Assembly: GCA_047967505.1 (NCBI GenBank)
Contig: CM106538.1
Length of the DNA: 64,000 nt
From: Dipteris shenzhenensis
Lineage: Eukaryota > Polypodiophyta > Polypodiopsida > Gleicheniales
Strand: one strand, 5' to 3'
This document shows positions 25,365 through 35,483 of this stretch, piece by piece; the stretch's first letter is position 1; each line of letters opens with the position of its first letter. A program made the translations under genes and the position numbers. The notes under the pieces were generated by a model. That model was not told the DNA's origin and made no database searches. It saw only the letters and a list, made by a program, of their open reading frames with translations.

Positions 25365-26080
25365 TTACAATTTTTTGAGAGTAAGCTTACAAAAATGTTG
25401 GTTATGTGCTAGATGCAAAGTGTTATGTGCCAAAGGCAAAGTGCTATGTGTCAAATGTAATTTCTATATGCTATATGCAAATGCAAATTGCTATGTGCTA
25501 AATGCAAATCAATATGAACCCAAGGAAGGGCACATTCCTTGGTCTTATAATTTTGGAGAGGAAATGTGCCAACTCTCCCTACATAGAAATGTGTGGTTAT
25601 GTGCTAAATGCAATGTATTGTAAGCCGAATGCAAAGTCCTATGTGCCGAATTCTAATTACTATATGCAAAATCCAAATTACTTTGTGATAAATGCAAAGG
25701 TCTAAGAATCCAATGCAAGGCAAATTCCTTGTTCTTAAAATTTTACATTGGTTATGTGCTAAATACAAAGTATTATATGACAAATGAGAGTGTTATGTTC
25801 TAAATTAGAAGTTCTATGTGCTATATGCAAATGCTAGTTTATAAATATGAATTGATATAAACCCAAGGAAGGGCACATTCCTTGGTGTTATAATTTTTTG
25901 AGAGGAAGTGTGCCAACTCTCCCCTCAGTGGTTATGTGCTAAATGCAAGGTACTATAAACAAAATGCAAAGTGGTGTGTGCTAAATTCAAATTACTATGG
26001 AAAAATTTCAAATTTCTTTATACTAAATGCAAATTGAAATGAACACAAGGAAGGGCACATTCCTTCGTATTCAACAATGT
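25365..26080 (+). repeat. Nested tandem repeat: TATGTGCTAAATGCAAA units plus a hairpin block
   Basis: Imperfect 18-19 base units related to TATGTGCTAAATGCAAAG repeat many times, punctuated by a longer block (near 25505, 25850 and 26030) containing AACCCAAGGAAGGGCACATT and AATTTT(TT)GAGAGGAA. The block holds the perfect stem CCAAGGAA / TTCCTTGG (25520-25542 and again at 25863-25885); the third copy has lost pairing. Confidence 0.85.
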
Positions 26081-26433
26081 AACATCTAATTTAAGAAGTG
26101 TTACCTCTAAAAGAGAACTGTAGGGGAATCTTTCAAAGATTCCTTTTTTTCCTTGTGAATTTTACATTTTTTTCAAAGAGAGCCATTTTGCACAATGGAT
26201 TTTGGAAAAAAGCAACAAAACCAAGTTTTTTTTAATTTTTGTGAACAAACTTTTTTGGAAAAATGACCAAAAAAACCTTCATCTGGAATACAAAATTTGC
26301 ATAAAATACATTAATTTCTCAAACCATTACAATATGGGCCAATGCAAATAAAAGTGCCATGATGGCAAAGCACATTTCAAAATCATGAAAAGCTACAAAT
26401 TACATTGCTACATGAACATGCATGCCATTGATC

Positions 26434-26736
26434 CTACAAAGGACAATACTCATCCTCTAATCCTACACCTTCAAATACACTAGAGCCAAAGATTTGTGGG
26501 GTAGAAGTTGTAGAATCTTCCTCATCTAGGCTGTCCACTAGAACATTCTCTAAGTCAACCTGGGCAAGTTGAACTACAACCCTCTTTTTTGCAAGGCATG
26601 TCTTGGATTCCATTTGTGCACTGCATCCAATCAATGTCTTGGGCATCTTTTGGGATATTATATGTTGTATCCCCTTTGGAAAATGCCCACGTTGTGTTAA
26701 TTCAAATGTATATACCAAAATATCTACCTTGTCCAC
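26434..26736 (-). CDS. Unrecognised 100-residue frame, possibly a transposase C-terminal tail
   Basis: The frame has an acidic C-terminus (LVDSLDEEDSTT, GLEDEYCPL) after a basic segment around KTCLAKKRVVVQLAQ. Acidic tails of this kind end many hAT transposases, and a minus-strand hAT-like relic sits on the far side of the CACTA element at 34430-35080, but I cannot establish a link. It may not be a gene. No good promoter or start context is visible. Confidence 0.25.
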   Translation of the reverse strand: MDKVDILVYTFELTQRGHFPKGIQHIISQKMPKTLIGCSAQMESKTCLAKKRVVVQLAQVDLENVLVDSLDEEDSTTSTPQIFGSSVFEGVGLEDEYCPL

Positions 26737-27064
26737 AATTGCAAAGTATCAAGTCTTGGACAATTCTGTGTTGCCTTCTTACCTTTTTGCCCATGCTTCC
26801 TTGTTACTATCATCTCTGGGTTATATCAACTAGTAAAAGCATCATGGCCTTGGTGAAAAACCAATGCACTTCTATCAAATTATTTTGTGCTCCAAAAAGG
26901 AAATCCACTAAGATCATCTGTTGCTAGCACAACAACCATCATACCCACTGCCAAGTCCTCGATGCTACCACCACTACTACACACGGGCCCTATTCTGATG
27001 CTTAAGCACCGATGTTTAGCATGCGTGGGGCGCTAATCATTGGTAATCAAAGTGGGAGTCGTTA

Positions 27065-27205
27065 AGTGTCACTACATAGCAACTTTAGACAAGTATTGCT
27101 ATATAGCGATGTTTAAAGAGTGTCGCTATATAGCGACACTTATTAGACTTGTGAATGGTCGTTATATAGCAACACTGAGATAGTTTTCTATAGCGATGTT
27201 TTACA
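27065..27205. repeat. Left subterminal repeats of the CACTA element
   Basis: Five degenerate copies of the palindrome CGCTATATAGCG occur within 140 bases; the best are at about 27097 (TTGCTATATAGCGATG) and 27122 (GTCGCTATATAGCGACAC). In En/Spm the TNPA protein binds repeated subterminal motifs at both ends. Confidence 0.75.
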
Positions 27206-27366
27206 AAGAGTGTTTTTTCCCATACCAAACCTAAAAGATAGTTTTTCCCAATGATAATTTTTTTCCTTTTCATACATGTTTGATCCTTTGAGAGAATAAA
27301 AGTACAAGAGCATGTACATCAAGTTTGATGCTCATATATTCATGTCCAAGCTTGAGATGAAAAAAT

Positions 27367-29916
27367 TCAATGATCATTTACATCAACGGCTTCAGCCAAG
27401 TCTAACGCACCAAACAAGTCTATCTCTAACTCTATACCGAGTTGATCTCCTATATCATCATCATACTCTAGCATCGTACATTCACCTAAAACTTGATCAT
27501 CTTCTTCAATAAAGTGCGGTGATTCTTGATGATCATCATCTTCTTCCTCAATATCATGATCTCCATCTTTCCCATACAATGTCATTATGTGCATCTTCCT
27601 CTTGGCTCATATTGTGATCTTCATCTTCTTCGCTAGATCCATTTGGATCAATTGGATCTGGCATTGGTAGTGGCATCTCCATATCCACATCTCTATCTTC
27701 AAAATTTTGCTTACTTCATGGTGCAAGTTGGATCACGTACCACCATCTTGGATCAGAACGATCCGGATGAAAAACCACCTATACTGAAGATGGATTCCAA
27801 ATGCCATCAATTATATATATGAAATTATGCTTAAGTATATGTATCAATGGATATTTAAAAATGAAAGCTTTGATTAATGAAATCATTAGTATGCACCTGC
27901 TCACAATGCTCGGGAAGAACAAAGGTATCACTTTCATCGGTCCAAAGTTTGGTGGAGTCTATTGCAAATAAAACGCTACTATCTTTTCTCACTGTCACAT
28001 GGGGACCATTGTAAATAGTTCTAAACCATTTTACATCAAGAATGAAAATACTAAATCATCTGAAATCAATTTCATAGATTTTGCGTATGGTTCCACAATA
28101 ATCCAACTATGAGGAGAGAAGATTGGTATCTGAAGCGCCTGCTCTACTATCTTGTGTGAAGTTAGCCATGACTCCACAATCATACGTGACTCTCTTTGAA
28201 TCAATGTGTTCCATGCAAAAATGTCGTCCATATGACCATAATACACTGTACTTTTTGTACTGCAAAAAAGCATCATTAAAACAATGAAGATGCATCTATT
28301 TTATAGCGTATATTGCCATAAATAATTACTTAATTATGTCAAGAGGTAAGAAACTTACATGCATCATACATCCAAATGATAACTCTCGCTCGCACTCATT
28401 TACTATCTCTCCATCGCGTTCGGCTTTACATAGAGCCAGTTGTAGTCAATCAAGTGACATGTGAGTGGGGAGAAGGGCAAGATCCCATGGATATGGTTGC
28501 GATCTCCTGTAGCTATTCTTTCTGCGTTGGCCACTTCATATCTCTCAATCCACTTCTGCTTCTTCCTACTATTGAGGATACAAAACTTATTAAATTTCTC
28601 CATTTGCTCTTCGCTCATCTTTCTTTCAATCCCTTTTCCTTGGGGAGCCTCGCCAACGATGCGATCATCATCCTTGTTATGCCAAGCCTACGGCATATTG
28701 GGATCTATGGATGTAAGAAACTCTGTGATATATACTAATGACTCTTGCACAAGCCATCCCTCTTCCATGCTTGCTTCTGGTCTTGCTCTTTGTCTTACAA
28801 ATCCCTTCAAAGTTTTCATAAACCACTCGAGAGAAAACATCCACCGATTATGAACGGTACCTTCAATGGCCACCTCATCAACTATGTGCACAAGCAAGTG
28901 CACTTGAGTTGCCATAATGCTCGAGGGAAGGTGCTTCTCAAGCAAGCATACGGCTTCGATGGAACTATTCGTCTCACTAGTTATGAAAAAACATATTTTT
29001 TCTCATGCTTTTTTCTCACCTTGTCCTCCTTGACCGCTACCTCCTCTCTCGTGGAGAGGATCCATGTTGCTTTCGAGAGGACAACTTTTCCCGAAGCACG
29101 CACTTGGGGCCACAAACGAGACATCCTATTCATAGCATGCAAGTCTTCTCACACTCCTCTCGAGTCTTTGGAACCAACCAAGTGTGCCCAAATAGTAGCC
29201 CCCACATTCTTGAAGATATGCATGGGATCCAAGAGATGATTGATTTGTAACTGACCCCAATAAGGAAGCTCATGAAAGATTGATAGCCTCTTCATACCAC
29301 GAGGAGGTTCCTCTCCATTCACCCTCCAAGTCTGAATCTAGTCATTTGCCTTCAAATATGGTGGTGGTGGATCAAGCTGACCTCCACGCGTGAGATGGTC
29401 TAGCAGAAGGTATCGAGCATGACCTTCATAAACATTTTTCCTCATATGTTTAGAGTATCGTGCAAGAAATTTCAAACCCATCCACAAACAGGATAAGCAT
29501 GGTACCCACTTGTAACAATTCTTGCATGCATGCATGAATGTGTTAGTATAAAACATGCATGCGAAAGAGAGTCGTAAAAGCATAATCCTATATTATACAT
29601 GTAAAGACAAGCACATACCTGCTCACTCTCCATATCCTGGGTAGTCATGCATGGTCCACATCAAGATACCCTTTACGAAAATATCCGACCACCCATACTT
29701 TGCTTGCAAATTTAAGATTGAGAGACAAGCCTGCAATTTAGACATCCTAGCACCCTTGTACAATTGTGTTGATTGCAAGTCTCGCATATTGACCTTAGAC
29801 TCTAACATCACATGTACATGTGATGTAATGCCCCTAAAAATAGAATCCATCATGTCCACCATACCCTCGTTATCATCTGGCACATTCGGGAGACTATAGT
29901 CTTGCTCAAAGTGCAA
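27367..29916 (-). pseudogene. TNP2-like CACTA transposase, fragmented
   Basis: Reading the minus strand from 29916 down, the landmarks come in TNP2 order. First is an N-terminal segment with LYKGARMSKLQACLSILNLQ and KYGWSD, then WTMHDYPGYGE, a probable intron (about 29625-29535), GHARYLLLDHL, then GMKRLSIFHELPYWG and LLDPMHIFKNVGATIWAHL near 29200-29300. The DUF4218 region follows at 28945-28688 (HLLVHIVDEV, RWMFSLEWFMKTLKGFVR), then DUF4216-like pieces at about 28250 and 27750 (DPRWWYVIQ) and an acidic tail at 27594-27367. Homology is spread over all three frames with several stops. KYGWSD runs almost directly into WTMHDYP, so the middle of the transposase, including part of the catalytic domain, seems deleted. 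Not functional. Confidence 0.82.
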
Positions 29917-30074
29917 ACTCCTCCTTCCTCTAACTAGTTATATGAAAAAATTGTATGTTTCCTCTTTTTTGTAGGGCCAGTCCATGAAACACGGTTCGGG
30001 ACTTTTCCAGGTAAGAAAGTGCTTCCTCTTTTTTCCTTTTGTTATTTCAGCAGCTAACACCTTAAGCGCTAGCT

Positions 30075-31445
30075 ATAGTGATGGGCATAGGGACCCTCTC
30101 TTTCCCTCTCTTCTCTTATTCCCTCTTCTTCCCCTCTTTTCCTCCCTCTTTCCCCCCCTCTTTCCCTCACATGCTCATGCATAAGCATAAGCATATGCTT
30201 TGTCTCTTTTTCTCTTATGCATATGATTTTCCTTCTCTTATGCTTATGCTCTTTTCCCGTCTTCTTTTTTCCCTCTTTCAATCTCTTTTTCCCTCTTCCT
30301 TCTCTTATTTTCCACTCTCTTTTTTCCTCTCTTTTTCTCCTCTTTTCATAAGCATATGTATTTGCCTATGCTTATGCTTATGCATGAGCATATGCTCATA
30401 TGCTCATGTATAAGCACAAGCTTATGCTTTCTCTCTTTTTCTCTTATGCTCATATGCTCATGCAAAGCATAAGCATATGCTTTCTTTCTTTTTCTCTTAT
30501 GCTTATGCTCTTTTCTCCTCTTCTTTTTTCCCTCTTTCAATCTCTTATGCATATGTTTTTTCTTCACTTATGCTTATGCTTATGCATGAGCATATGTCTC
30601 CTTCTCCTTCTCCTTCTCCTTCTCCTTTCTTTCTCTTCTTTTTCCCTCTTGTTTTCTCTTCTTTTCATAAGCATATGCCTATGCCTATACTTATGCTTAT
30701 GCTTATGCATGAGCATATGCTCATATGCTTATGCATAAGCACAAGAATATGCTTTCTCTCTTTTTCTCTTATGCTCATATGCTCATGCATAAGCATAAGA
30801 ATATGCTTTCTTTCTTTTTCTCTTATGCTTATGCTCTTTTCTTCTCTTCTTTTTCCCCTCTTCCTTCTCTTCTTTTTTCCCTCTTATGCTTCTCTTTTTC
30901 GCTCTTCCTTCTCTTATGCTTATGCTCTCTTCCCCTCTTCTTTTTCCCCTCTTTCAATCTCTTTTCCTCTCTTTCAATCTCTTTTTCCCCTCTTTCAATC
31001 TCTTTTCCCCTCTTTCAAACATATGCTTTCTCTCTTTTTCTCTTATGCATATGTTTTTTCTTCTCTTATGCTTATGCTTATGCATGAGCATATGTCTCCT
31101 TCTCCTTCTCCTTCTCCTTCTCCTTCTCCTTTCCTTCTCTTCTTTTTCCCTCTTCTTTCCTCTTCTTTTCATAAGCATATGCCTATGCCTATGCTTATGC
31201 TTATGCATGAGAATATGCCCATATGCTTATGCATAAGCATAAGCATATGCTTTCTCTCTTTATCTCTTCTGCATATGCTTTCTCTCTTTTTTCTCTTATG
31301 CATATTTGGTTCTTTTCCCCTCTTTCAATCTCTTTTCCCCTCTTCTTTCTCTTCTTTTCCCCTCTCCTTCTCTTATTCTTCTCCTTCTCTTTTCCTTCTC
31401 TTATGCATATGCTTTCCGTCTTATGCATATGCTTATTTCCTTCTC
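30075..31445 (+). repeat. Polypyrimidine tracts with interspersed ATGC palindromes
   Basis: For about 1.37 kb the plus strand alternates between nearly pure C/T blocks (CCCTCTTTCAATCTCTTTTC-like) and runs of (C/T)TTATG(C), CATAAG, and GCATATGC. The palindromic clusters, for example near 30365-30430, 30570-30600, 30665-30745 and 31170-31250, resemble one another closely, so the tract arose by repeated duplication. It lies between the divergent TNP2-like and TNPA-like genes, where a shared promoter would be expected. The long Ser/Leu/Pro frames over it are artefacts. Confidence 0.9.
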
Positions 31446-31516
31446 CTTAATCGTATTCGATTCTTTTTTCACATGCTCCTTAGCCATATTTGGTTTTTTT
31501 TTCAAATAGATTCTAA

Positions 31517-32120
31517 ATGGAACAACCATGCCCTCACCCATGGGTGTCCTCCCTAAACCCCAATCCGGTTCCCCACATCGTAGGGATTATAGACATAGCT
31601 TCTCTACTAGCTCATGTAAAAGAGAAGATTGTGCAAGAGAGTGACTGGGTGAAGTACAACGTGGGGGTGTGTGCTTTTAGGTGGGGTCCAAGCCGAAGGG
31701 TAGTGGTGCAAGGGCGACTGAGGAACGCATGACACAACCTACGAAGATAACCTATGGGATCTCCGTAGGTTGTGGAGAGACCGCCACGACCGGTGTAGCC
31801 TCAAATATGATTGTGTAAAGGACATAATGGATTGTGTGGAGGCATTCGTGGATTGCGAGTACATAATCGCTGAAGAGCATGACTGCATATTAGAAGAGTT
31901 AGAGGATGAGGTCCCAATGACCCACCTAGCGGTGCAGAGGAGGAAATTACCTCAGACAGTAATGCAGAGCAATAGAACTCCTCCATCATTTTGGCATTTT
32001 TGGAGAATGTCTCTTTTGGAGACATATATTTTTTATATACATAATTTTGGAGACATACTTTTGGTCTCTATTTTTTTAATATATATGAAAATCTTATTGG
32101 ATTCCACTTGTCTTTCATAA
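31517..32120 (+). CDS. Two unrecognised adjacent frames upstream of the TNPA-like gene
   Basis: Frames at 31517-31732 (71 residues, starts MEQPCPHPWVSS) and 31770-32120 (about 85 coherent residues with an acidic patch EEHDCILEELEDEVP) have ordinary, non-repetitive composition, unlike the tract to their left. I do not recognise a family. They could be leading exons of the TNPA-like gene or remains of a third CACTA-encoded protein. A short AT-rich gene-free gap (32121-32371) follows. Confidence 0.3.
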
Positions 32121-32371
32121 GTATTTGTCTTTTCAAAACTGGCTTTTCATAATTGTCTTAAGTAAATAATTGTCCTTTCATATTTATCCTTTATGCATTG
32201 ATGTCATTTCATAATTTTCACAAGTGATTAATTGCCTGCCCGTAATTTCTTGAGTTTGAATTTCATAATTGTCTCAATTAATTAATTGTCTTTCCGCTTC
32301 TTACCCGCTCTTGTTTTTTATTTTTTGTTTTCGTGTTTGTCTACGTTTGTCCAATCCCCCCAAATTAGACC

Positions 32372-33923
32372 ATGGGATCAGGTCACACGTCCAACAAGTA
32401 CGAAAACCCTAGTAGGAGGAGACATCATGATATCTACTGTCAAGAGGACTTTGATTCCACTCAAGCAAAACCTCAGGGACCTACTCCTGCGACTACCCCT
32501 GGCCCTCTCGGATATAGCACTGTGACTACCCCTCAGGGAACTCCTTTGCTAGCAGACCATGGCTTTGTCAGGAGTCCCCACAAGTTTGTCGCACAGATGA
32601 CCGATGCGGAGGCAGCGAGATTCTTCTCTCTGCTATCGCAGAGGACCTCAGCAAATCCCTCTCCTAGACCGTCGACGGCTGGACCTACTGTCCATCCGTC
32701 CCCTCTAGCCCCTTTGACTGAGGGGTCATCACCTAGGCGTGCCCATCGTAAGGAAAGGAAGAGTAGCAAGGGTCACTTATGTTGTGCTGACTTGGGAGAT
32801 GTAGATGAGTCAACACACTCACATCCCTATAGGTCTCCACTTGGTCCCAAGACCCAGTACCAATCAGGTCCCTTGCCCTCTCCTACTCCCACTGCTACTC
32901 CTCACTCCGTAAGCGCTCGCAGTAACACCACTCACTCTGCCTCTGCCACTACCATGAGTCCTCCTTACTCGGTCGAGGACTTGTCCTATGAAATCACGGT
33001 TGTTGGAGAGATAATAGAAAATAAAAAGGGCTCAGCAGTGATGGCCACCATGAGGCGGTTGATGAGCCACCACTTCAGGAGCGGCATAGCTACTAATTGG
33101 CGGTACCAAGATGATGGAAAGAAGCAAGAAATCATCGATGAATTGAAAATACAATATCCTAACCCTCCAAATTGGGATTTCAATTCGCATTACATGAAAG
33201 AGTGCATGAGGGTCCTCTTGAAGCATCGTAGGTCAACCTTGCGTACTTCCATCGCAAAGGGCAAGGCTAAACCCAGCTGGGCAAACAAAGCTAACTGGAA
33301 GTTTTTCAACAAGCAGTACAGGTACCATCCTGAACTATTTGAGGGTCGGAGGAGGGCTGCAAGGAGATGGTTGGACTCCGTAGGTACTTCGCACTTTGGT
33401 GCAGGCAGACGGTTAGCGTTCGAGGCAACTGTGGTAAGTCTACTTCTTCTCATTTAATGTATTGTTCCATTTGCTTTACTACATATTGCATGCACTTTAT
33501 CTAACTCTCGTAAATTGGGCCCACAACAAGTTGCGATGGGTCACCTTCCTATAGACACAAAGACGAGATGCGTGTTTTGTGTAGGAATAAAGCCGTGGTT
33601 TATTGAGCAAGAGGTGTTGGGAGCGACAATCAATTGGGCTAAGGTGGCTACTCGCACGGTATAAGTCTACTCCTACTTGTAATCTCACTTTTTAAACTGC
33701 TTTATTCTTTAAGTTCCAATCAAATTTCCAATTAATATGGTTTCACTCTTAGAATCAAAACTCGGACGTCCCATCAGCGGAGGTGAGCAGTGATGATGAG
33801 GGATTAGGCTTACACGACTTCGACGAGGGCCAAGGATCAAATGCAGCTCACGAGGGCCAAGGATCAGGCCAACGCAACGAGGATGACGACGAGGACGAGG
33901 ATGATGATTCAGATGAGCAGTAG
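32372..33923 (+). CDS. TNPA-like protein of the CACTA element, spliced
   Basis: The first exon opens at an ATG at 32372 and is open to a good donor, GTG|GTAAGT, at 33433. It encodes about 354 residues: a Pro/Ser/Thr-rich first half, then a conserved-looking region from about residue 210 (RRLMSHHFRSG, YPNPPNWDFNSHYMKECM, KPSWANKANWKFFNKQYRYHPE) that resembles the plant Transposase_24/TNPA-type DNA-binding region. A second exon ends at 33658 (ACG|GTATAAG) and reads HLPIDTKTRCVFCVG and KPWFIEQEVLGATINW; its acceptor is unclear because the obvious AG at 33530 gives a stop in phase 0. The last exon, 33753-33923, follows TCACTCTTAG and encodes a very acidic tail ending in DDDSDEQ. In En/Spm this protein binds the subterminal repeats. 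Probably a near-intact relic. Confidence 0.65.
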
Positions 33924-33952
33924 TAGTAGTAGTAGTATTAGTAGTAGTTTGC
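33924..33952. repeat. (TAG)n microsatellite just after the TNPA-like stop
   Basis: Eight or nine TAG units, one changed to TAT/TAG, follow the stop codon itself, which is the first TAG of the run. Confidence 0.85.
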
Positions 33953-33961
33953 ATATACTTC

Positions 33962-34140
33962 GCAATGTATATGCTTTTGTATGTCGGCTCGTTTGAGCGA
34001 TTTTGTATCACCCTTTTTGAAAGGGTAATTTTGTAACAAACAATGTTGTATATCTTCGACATGTATATGCTTCTGTCGCTCAGCTCATTTGAGCGATTTT
34101 GTATCACCCTTTTCATAAGGGAAATTTTCTAACAGAAAAC
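33962..34140 (+). repeat. Two tandem copies of a terminator-like block after the TNPA-like gene
   Basis: A block of about 90 bp (TGTATATGCTT, CTC(G/A)TTTGAGCGATTTTGTA, TCACCCTTTT...AAGGG(T/A)AATTTT) occurs at about 33965 and again at about 34060. CCCTTTTTGAAAGGG can fold into a small hairpin before T-rich sequence. It may form the gene's 3' region. Confidence 0.7.
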
Positions 34141-34155
34141 ATTCTTTTGTAATTA

Positions 34156-34230
34156 CTTTTAAAAAAACATTAGTGGGGCAAAACAGGGCTTGTTGTGGCC
34201 CTGTTTAGCCCCACTGATGTTTTTTTAAAG
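34156..34230. repeat. 75-bp near-perfect palindrome inside the right end of the CACTA element
   Basis: The arms run from 34156 and 34230 inward: CTTTTAAAAAAACAT pairs with ATGTTTTTTTAAAG, AGTGGGGC with GCCCCACT, and AACAGGGC with GCCCTGTT, leaving a loop of about 8 bases near 34190-34197. Only a few mismatches break the stem. Confidence 0.9.
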
Positions 34231-34239
34231 CTTCTATTA

Positions 34240-34315
34240 ATCGTCGCTATATAGCAACATTAATATAGCAACCATTCTTTTTCGATGCTAATAGCGACGT
34301 AAATACCGACCTTTG
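34240..34315. repeat. Right subterminal repeats of the CACTA element
   Basis: CGTCGCTATATAGCAACAT at about 34243 and the degenerate ATATAGCAACC and ATAGCGACG at about 34264 and 34290 match the left-end motif cluster at 27065-27205. Confidence 0.7.
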
Positions 34316-34429
34316 CGCCTGTCAAAAAAAAACTTTTTAGTGTAAAAAAGGTCGATATTTCTGTCGAAAAAGGGCTTGTGCCTTGTAATGCACTCCACAT
34401 TTCTTGAACCCTTTCTCTGGCTTTTTGGG

Positions 34430-35080
34430 AATTTCTTGCCCCAATGTACATTTCTCTCTCCTCACCATGGTAATTCTTCTTTGGTGGTGCAAGCAAATTT
34501 GTGCTTGTTGAGGCATTCATAGGTGCATCTACAAAATTTCTTTAGTGCATTGTGGCCAACTAAAATCTGATATATCTTGGGTCTCATTCACATGGTCATT
34601 GATGAAATATTGGGTTGCAAAGAATGGATTCCACCATGTGCCACACCACCTCTTTAAAATATGTTGTAGCATGCTGGACTATGTCTCTAATCTCATTGAC
34701 TAAATTTGATGCATTTACGTCTCTTCTCTCCGTGGCTCGTTGCACCTCCTTCACTGATTATAAAGGTTGTAAGGGTGCAACATAAAACTCACACTCTGGA
34801 ACACACTTCAAGAATTTCAATCCTTCGCTAGGAACCAAGCTAGTGATGTGGAATAGAACTTTTCCCATAGTAATGCCATGCCTTGTAGATCTTTCTTCAT
34901 TCGAAAATGATGTTGAAAACTTAGCTCGCTCAGCTTCTCAATACATCGATAAGTTCTAGCATGGTCACCAAACACAAAGTGTCTAAAATCATTATTTTTT
35001 TCCATGTTTGCAATTATTGGTTTTGGCACATATGCATCATATAAAATGTGGATCATTGCATCTCCATCTCCCATGATTCT
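34430..35080 (-). pseudogene. hAT-like transposase relic (C-terminal half)
   Basis: The minus-strand frame 35074-34817 includes GDAMIHILYDAYVPKPIIANM and FVFGDHARTYRCIEKL, resembling the stretch after LRLVDGD in DUF659-type hAT proteins. Further coherent residues follow with stops between them (CVPECEFYVAPL, then VQRATERRDVNASNLV near 34700). Catalytic signatures are not visible. Assignment rests on remembered family patterns and is tentative. Confidence 0.4.
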
Positions 35081-35401
35081 TTCCTTCTAAGCTTTACGAA
35101 GAACCGGCTTAACATGTGATCAATGTAATCATGTGTGTGGCCCACTGGAAGGAATCCTAATTTCACTTTAGTATTTACCAAATATTCCTCTCTTCACAAG
35201 CACAAAAAGGTATGCTACCACAACTTGATCCTTGTTCTCCCTCGATGTGTTGTCAAGATGGACATACAAGACTTTTGGAAGAGGTTGTGTGTGATTCCTC
35301 AATGTATCATTTAAAACTGACATTGTGAGATTAGGGTCATTTCTTACATTGGTGTTGTTAGGTAAGGGGGAAAGAAAGAAGAGTGAAAGATAGGGGTAAG
35401 A
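35081..35401. other. Gene-free stretch
   Basis: No supported feature. It may hold further degraded sequence of the preceding hAT-like relic. Confidence 0.4.
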
Positions 35402-35450
35402 GAGCGAGAGAGAGAGAGAGAGAGAGAGAGAAGAGAGAGAGAGTCAATTT
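35402..35450. repeat. (GA)n microsatellite
   Basis: GA dinucleotides with two small interruptions. Confidence 0.95.
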
Positions 35451-35483
35451 AGAGAGAATTGTCTTCATCAAATATTCTATAAA

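Larger units (their letters stand above)
26972..34342 (+). mobile_element. CACTA (En/Spm) DNA transposon, decayed; ends tentative
   Basis: The region begins with CACTACTACACA at 26972 and ends with CTTTTTAGTG at 34342, matching the CACTA family termini in their outer five bases. Inside both ends lie several copies of a palindromic subterminal motif (TCGCTATATAGCGA). It encodes two divergent genes in the arrangement known for CACTA elements: a TNP2-like transposase (minus, 27367-29916) and a TNPA-like protein (plus, 32372-33923). The TIRs match poorly beyond five bases and the flanking trinucleotides (CAC and TAA) do not form a target duplication, so exact ends may differ or have decayed. Confidence 0.75.

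Noticed and set aside
30477-31556. 359-residue Ser/Leu/Pro/Met-rich frame, the longest in the CACTA element
   Set aside because: It is open only because C/T-rich sequence rarely makes stops; overlapping frames are equally open and the phrases are DNA repeats.
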